DNA of 29,623 bases from DATKZS01 sp035527835 [NCBI: bacterium] (GTDB lineage Bacteria > RBG-13-61-14): positions 1 to 29,623 of the forward strand of contig DATKZS010000200.1 of assembly GCA_035527835.1 (NCBI GenBank), written 5' to 3'. This document shows positions 27,029 to 29,623 of this stretch, piece after piece. Within the stretch, counting starts at the first letter, position 1. Every line of letters begins with the position of its first letter. A program made the translations under genes and the position numbers. The notes under the pieces are model-generated. The model saw only the letters and a list, made by a program, of their open reading frames with translations, did no database searches and was not told the origin of the DNA.

Positions 27029-29623
27029 TCACCCCTCGAAAACGATCTTGAACGCCCCGCCGTCGGCCACGTCGAGCATGACCTTTCCGGGCATTCCCTC
27101 CCCGGTCATGTGCGCCAGGATCTCCTGCGAGAGCTGGGGCAAGATGGTGCCGCGGATGATGTGGTCAATGTTGCGCGCGCCGGTCTCGACCTCGGTGCAT
27201 CGCGCCGCGATCTGGTCCACCAGCTTCCCGGAATAGGTCATCTTCATCTTGTTGTTCTCGGCCAGGCGCTTCACGAGCTGCTTCATTTTCAGCTCGACGA
27301 TCATTTTCATGGCGGACGGGTCGAGCGCGAAAAAGGGGACGATGGTCATGCGGGCGAGCAGGGCCGGCTTGAAGTGCTCGGAGAGGATCGGGCGGATGGC
27401 GGAGACCAGCACGTCCATGTCCGGCTTCTGGTTGTTGGCGGTCATCTCGGTGATGACGTCGGTGGCGAGGTTGCTGGTGAGGAACATGATGGTGTTGCGG
27501 AAATCAATTTCCCGGCCCTCGCCGTCGGAGAGCATGCCCTTGTCAAAGACCTGGTAGAAGAGGTTCAGGACCTGGAGGTTGGCCTTCTCGACCTCGTCGA
27601 GCAGCACCACGGTGTAGGGCCGCTGCCGGACGGCCTCGGTCAGGATGCCGCCCTCGCCGTAGCCCACGTAGCCGGGCGGCGAGCCGATCAGGCGGCTCAC
27701 GGTGTGCGATTCCTGGAACTCGCTCATGTTGATGGTGACGGTGGACTGCTCGCCGCCGAACATAAGGTCCGCGAGCGCGAGCGCGGACTCGGTCTTTCCG
27801 ACTCCGGAGGGGCCGACCAGGAGGAACACGCCCATGGGCTGGCGCGGGTCGCGCAGCCCGGACTTGGCGGCCTTCATGACCTCGCTGATCATGAACAGCG
27901 CGTGGTCCTGGCCCTTGATGCGCGTGCCCAGGCTGTCCTGCAGCGCGAGCGCGGTCTTGGCCTCGTCGTGGAGCACCTTGCCCAGCGGGATGCCGGTCCA
28001 GTCCGACACCACCTTGGCCACCATGTCCGGGTCCACCTCGATGTGCATGAGCTGCGTTTCGCCCTGCATCTTCTTGAAGGCCTCCAGCTCCGCGCCCACC
28101 TTTTTCTGCAGGTCGCCGGCCTTTTCCGGCTCGGCCTGCTCCAGCTCTTTTCTGAGCGCCACCACCTTTTCGCTGGCCTCCTTGATCTTCTTCCAGCTCA
28201 CGGTCAGCGCCTGGGCCTCCGTGGTGAAAGAGATGATGGATTTCTCGGCGTTGGCCAGGAGCTCCTCGTCAATGGGCACGCCGTTCGACTTGTCGCGCAA
28301 CAGCGCCCTTTTGGTGCGCTCCAGGGCCTGGACGCTGCGTTCCTTGTCCTCCACCTGGTCGGGCTTGGAGGACAGCTCGATCTTGACGCGGGCGGCGGCG
28401 GTGTCGAGCAGGTCCACGGCCTTGTCGGGCAGTTGCCGGCCGCTGATGTAGCGGGCGGACATCTCGGCGGCGGACACGATGGCGTCGTCGCGCACGACGA
28501 CCCCGTGGGCCTGTTCGTACTTTTCCTTCAAGCCGCGCAGGATCAGGGCCGTGGTCTCGATGCTGGGCTCGTCGAGCTTGACCGGCTGGAAGCGGCGGGC
28601 CAGCGCCGGGTCCTTCTCGAAGTATTTCTTGTATTCGGCCCAGGTGGTGGCGCCGATGGTGCGCAGCTCGCCGCGGGCCAGCGCCGGCTTCAACAGGTTG
28701 GCGGCGTCGCCCTTGCCGGCGGACCCGCCGGCGCCGACCAGGGTATGGGCCTCGTCAATAAACAGGATGATGGGCTTGGGACTCGCCTTGATCTCGTTGA
28801 TCACGTTCTTGAGGCGGTTCTCGAACTCGCCCTTCATGCCGGCCCCGGCCTCGAGGGCGCCCATGTCGAGCCCGATCAGCGCGGTGTCCTTGAGCAGGTC
28901 CGGCACGTCGCCCTCGACGATGCGCAGCGCCAGGCCCTCCACCACCGCGGTCTTGCCCACGCCGGCCTCCCCCACGCAGATCGGATTGTTCTTGCGGCGC
29001 CGGGCCAGGATGTCAATCATCTGGCGGATTTCCTTGTCCCGGCCGAACACCGGGTCAATCTCGCCGTTCTTCGCCTTCTCCGTGAAGTCCACGCAGAACT
29101 TGGCGAGCGCCGACTCGCCGCCCGGCTTGCCGGGGGCGGCGCCCGGCCCCTCCCCGCCGCCGGCCTCCGGCGCCCCCCGCTCGTTCGAGCCTTTGATCAC
29201 GGTCCAGAAATCCTTGAGCAGCCGCTCGTGGCTGATGGTCTTAATGACCTCCACGTAGCGCCCGGAGGCGAAGAAGGTCGGCTTGGAAAGAAAGGCCACC
29301 AGCACGGCCCCGGAGCGGATGTTGCGCTCGGAAAGGTCGATCGAGGCGATCAGCCAGGCGTGCTGGAACAGCTCCAGCAGAAGCGGCGAGAACACCGGCT
29401 TGGCGGCGTTGCCCGTCTTGAAATCCTCGAGCGTGTCCTCGATCGCCTTGGCCACGCGCCCGGGATCCAGGTCGAACTGCCTCATGATGATGGGCACGTC
29501 CGAGTTCGGGTCGTCGAGCAGCTTGGCCATGAAATGCTCGACGGTGACCTCGTAATGGGTCCGGGTGACGCACATCCCCGCCGCCGACTGCAGCACGTTG
29601 GCGCAGTGGCCGTTCAAACGGGA
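27029..29623 (-). CDS. clpV: Type VI secretion ATPase ClpV (partial)
   Basis: The reading frame stays open to the right edge, so the 5' end lies outside. A TTG at 29617 is not the likely start, because the codons beyond it (SRLNGHCANVLQSAAG) fit the ClpV N-domain, which usually begins with about ten more residues. The visible 864 residues hold the N-domain (VTRTHYEVTVEH), first AAA+ module (Walker A GEAGVGKT, Walker B ILFIDEAHTL), the middle coiled coil with ELEQAEPEK, and second AAA+ (GPSGVGKTESALALAD, VVLLDEVEKA). ClpV lacks a protease partner; it disassembles the contracted TssB/TssC sheath. The gene converges on the sheath gene and leads into the gene at 26231. Confidence 0.93.
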   Translation of the reverse strand, partial: SRLNGHCANVLQSAAGMCVTRTHYEVTVEHFMAKLLDDPNSDVPIIMRQFDLDPGRVAKAIEDTLEDFKTGNAAKPVFSPLLLELFQHAWLIASIDLSERNIRSGAVLVAFLSKPTFFASGRYVEVIKTISHERLLKDFWTVIKGSNERGAPEAGGGEGPGAAPGKPGGESALAKFCVDFTEKAKNGEIDPVFGRDKEIRQMIDILARRRKNNPICVGEAGVGKTAVVEGLALRIVEGDVPDLLKDTALIGLDMGALEAGAGMKGEFENRLKNVINEIKASPKPIILFIDEAHTLVGAGGSAGKGDAANLLKPALARGELRTIGATTWAEYKKYFEKDPALARRFQPVKLDEPSIETTALILRGLKEKYEQAHGVVVRDDAIVSAAEMSARYISGRQLPDKAVDLLDTAAARVKIELSSKPDQVEDKERSVQALERTKRALLRDKSNGVPIDEELLANAEKSIISFTTEAQALTVSWKKIKEASEKVVALRKELEQAEPEKAGDLQKKVGAELEAFKKMQGETQLMHIEVDPDMVAKVVSDWTGIPLGKVLHDEAKTALALQDSLGTRIKGQDHALFMISEVMKAAKSGLRDPRQPMGVFLLVGPSGVGKTESALALADLMFGGEQSTVTINMSEFQESHTVSRLIGSPPGYVGYGEGGILTEAVRQRPYTVVLLDEVEKANLQVLNLFYQVFDKGMLSDGEGREIDFRNTIMFLTSNLATDVITEMTANNQKPDMDVLVSAIRPILSEHFKPALLARMTIVPFFALDPSAMKMIVELKMKQLVKRLAENNKMKMTYSGKLVDQIAARCTEVETGARNIDHIIRGTILPQLSQEILAHMTGEGMPGKVMLDVADGGAFKIVFEG

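Noticed and set aside
27702-29258. Plus-strand Ser-rich frames antisense to clpV
   Set aside because: Serine-rich antisense translation of a GC-rich ATPase gene; no ribosome site or domain.
29600-29617. TTG at 29617 as the clpV start
   Set aside because: The frame remains open and conserved to the window edge, so the gene is cut rather than started here.

Overview
This GC-rich window (about two thirds G+C by eye) looks like the chromosome of a Gram-negative bacterium from the former Deltaproteobacteria (Desulfobacterota/Myxococcota-like). The evidence is a tRNA-Leu followed by tig-clpP-clpX-lon, an MJ0042-type zinc-ribbon protein with a single membrane helix, lipoprotein and outer-membrane export signals, a type VI secretion sheath and ClpV genes, and B12-dependent radical SAM enzymes. 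Lineage is inferred from gene content only; no rRNA is present.

Layout. 1-6.8 kb (rightward): a YdcF-like lipoprotein, a stand-alone receiver protein, an alpha-methylacyl-CoA racemase-type CaiB/BaiF enzyme, a large MscS-family channel and a zinc-ribbon protein of unknown function. 6.8-8.4 kb (leftward): a flippase-like membrane protein and a YfcE/MJ0936-type phosphodiesterase. 8.5-14.5 kb (rightward): tRNA-Leu(UAG), trigger factor, ClpP, ClpX and Lon, a protein folding and degradation operon ending in a clear terminator. 14.6-17.05 kb: a zinc-ribbon membrane protein and a helical protein of unknown function, four bases apart. 17.05-20.6 kb: two tandem copies of a B12-binding radical SAM gene, duplicated together with a promoter-like block and a 57-base leader. 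20.6-24.3 kb (leftward): an envelope operon of TPR/beta-barrel protein, FecR-domain protein and Cys-rich lipoprotein, with its own promoter and terminator. 24.5-29.6 kb: type VI secretion genes, comprising a rightward gene that fuses TssB and TssC and, converging on it, clpV (cut by the right edge) followed by a gene of unknown function.

Two things stand out. First, the sheath gene joins the small (TssB) and large (TssC) subunits in one 528-residue chain, and the gene after clpV encodes a protein I cannot assign. Second, many intergenic gaps carry hairpins whose arms are built from short degenerate words with a strict period of 7 or 9 bases. The words differ from gap to gap but the architecture is shared. 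In the duplicated radical SAM genes the flanking leader is almost unchanged while the hairpin between promoter block and leader has been rewritten, which suggests these arrays turn over rapidly.
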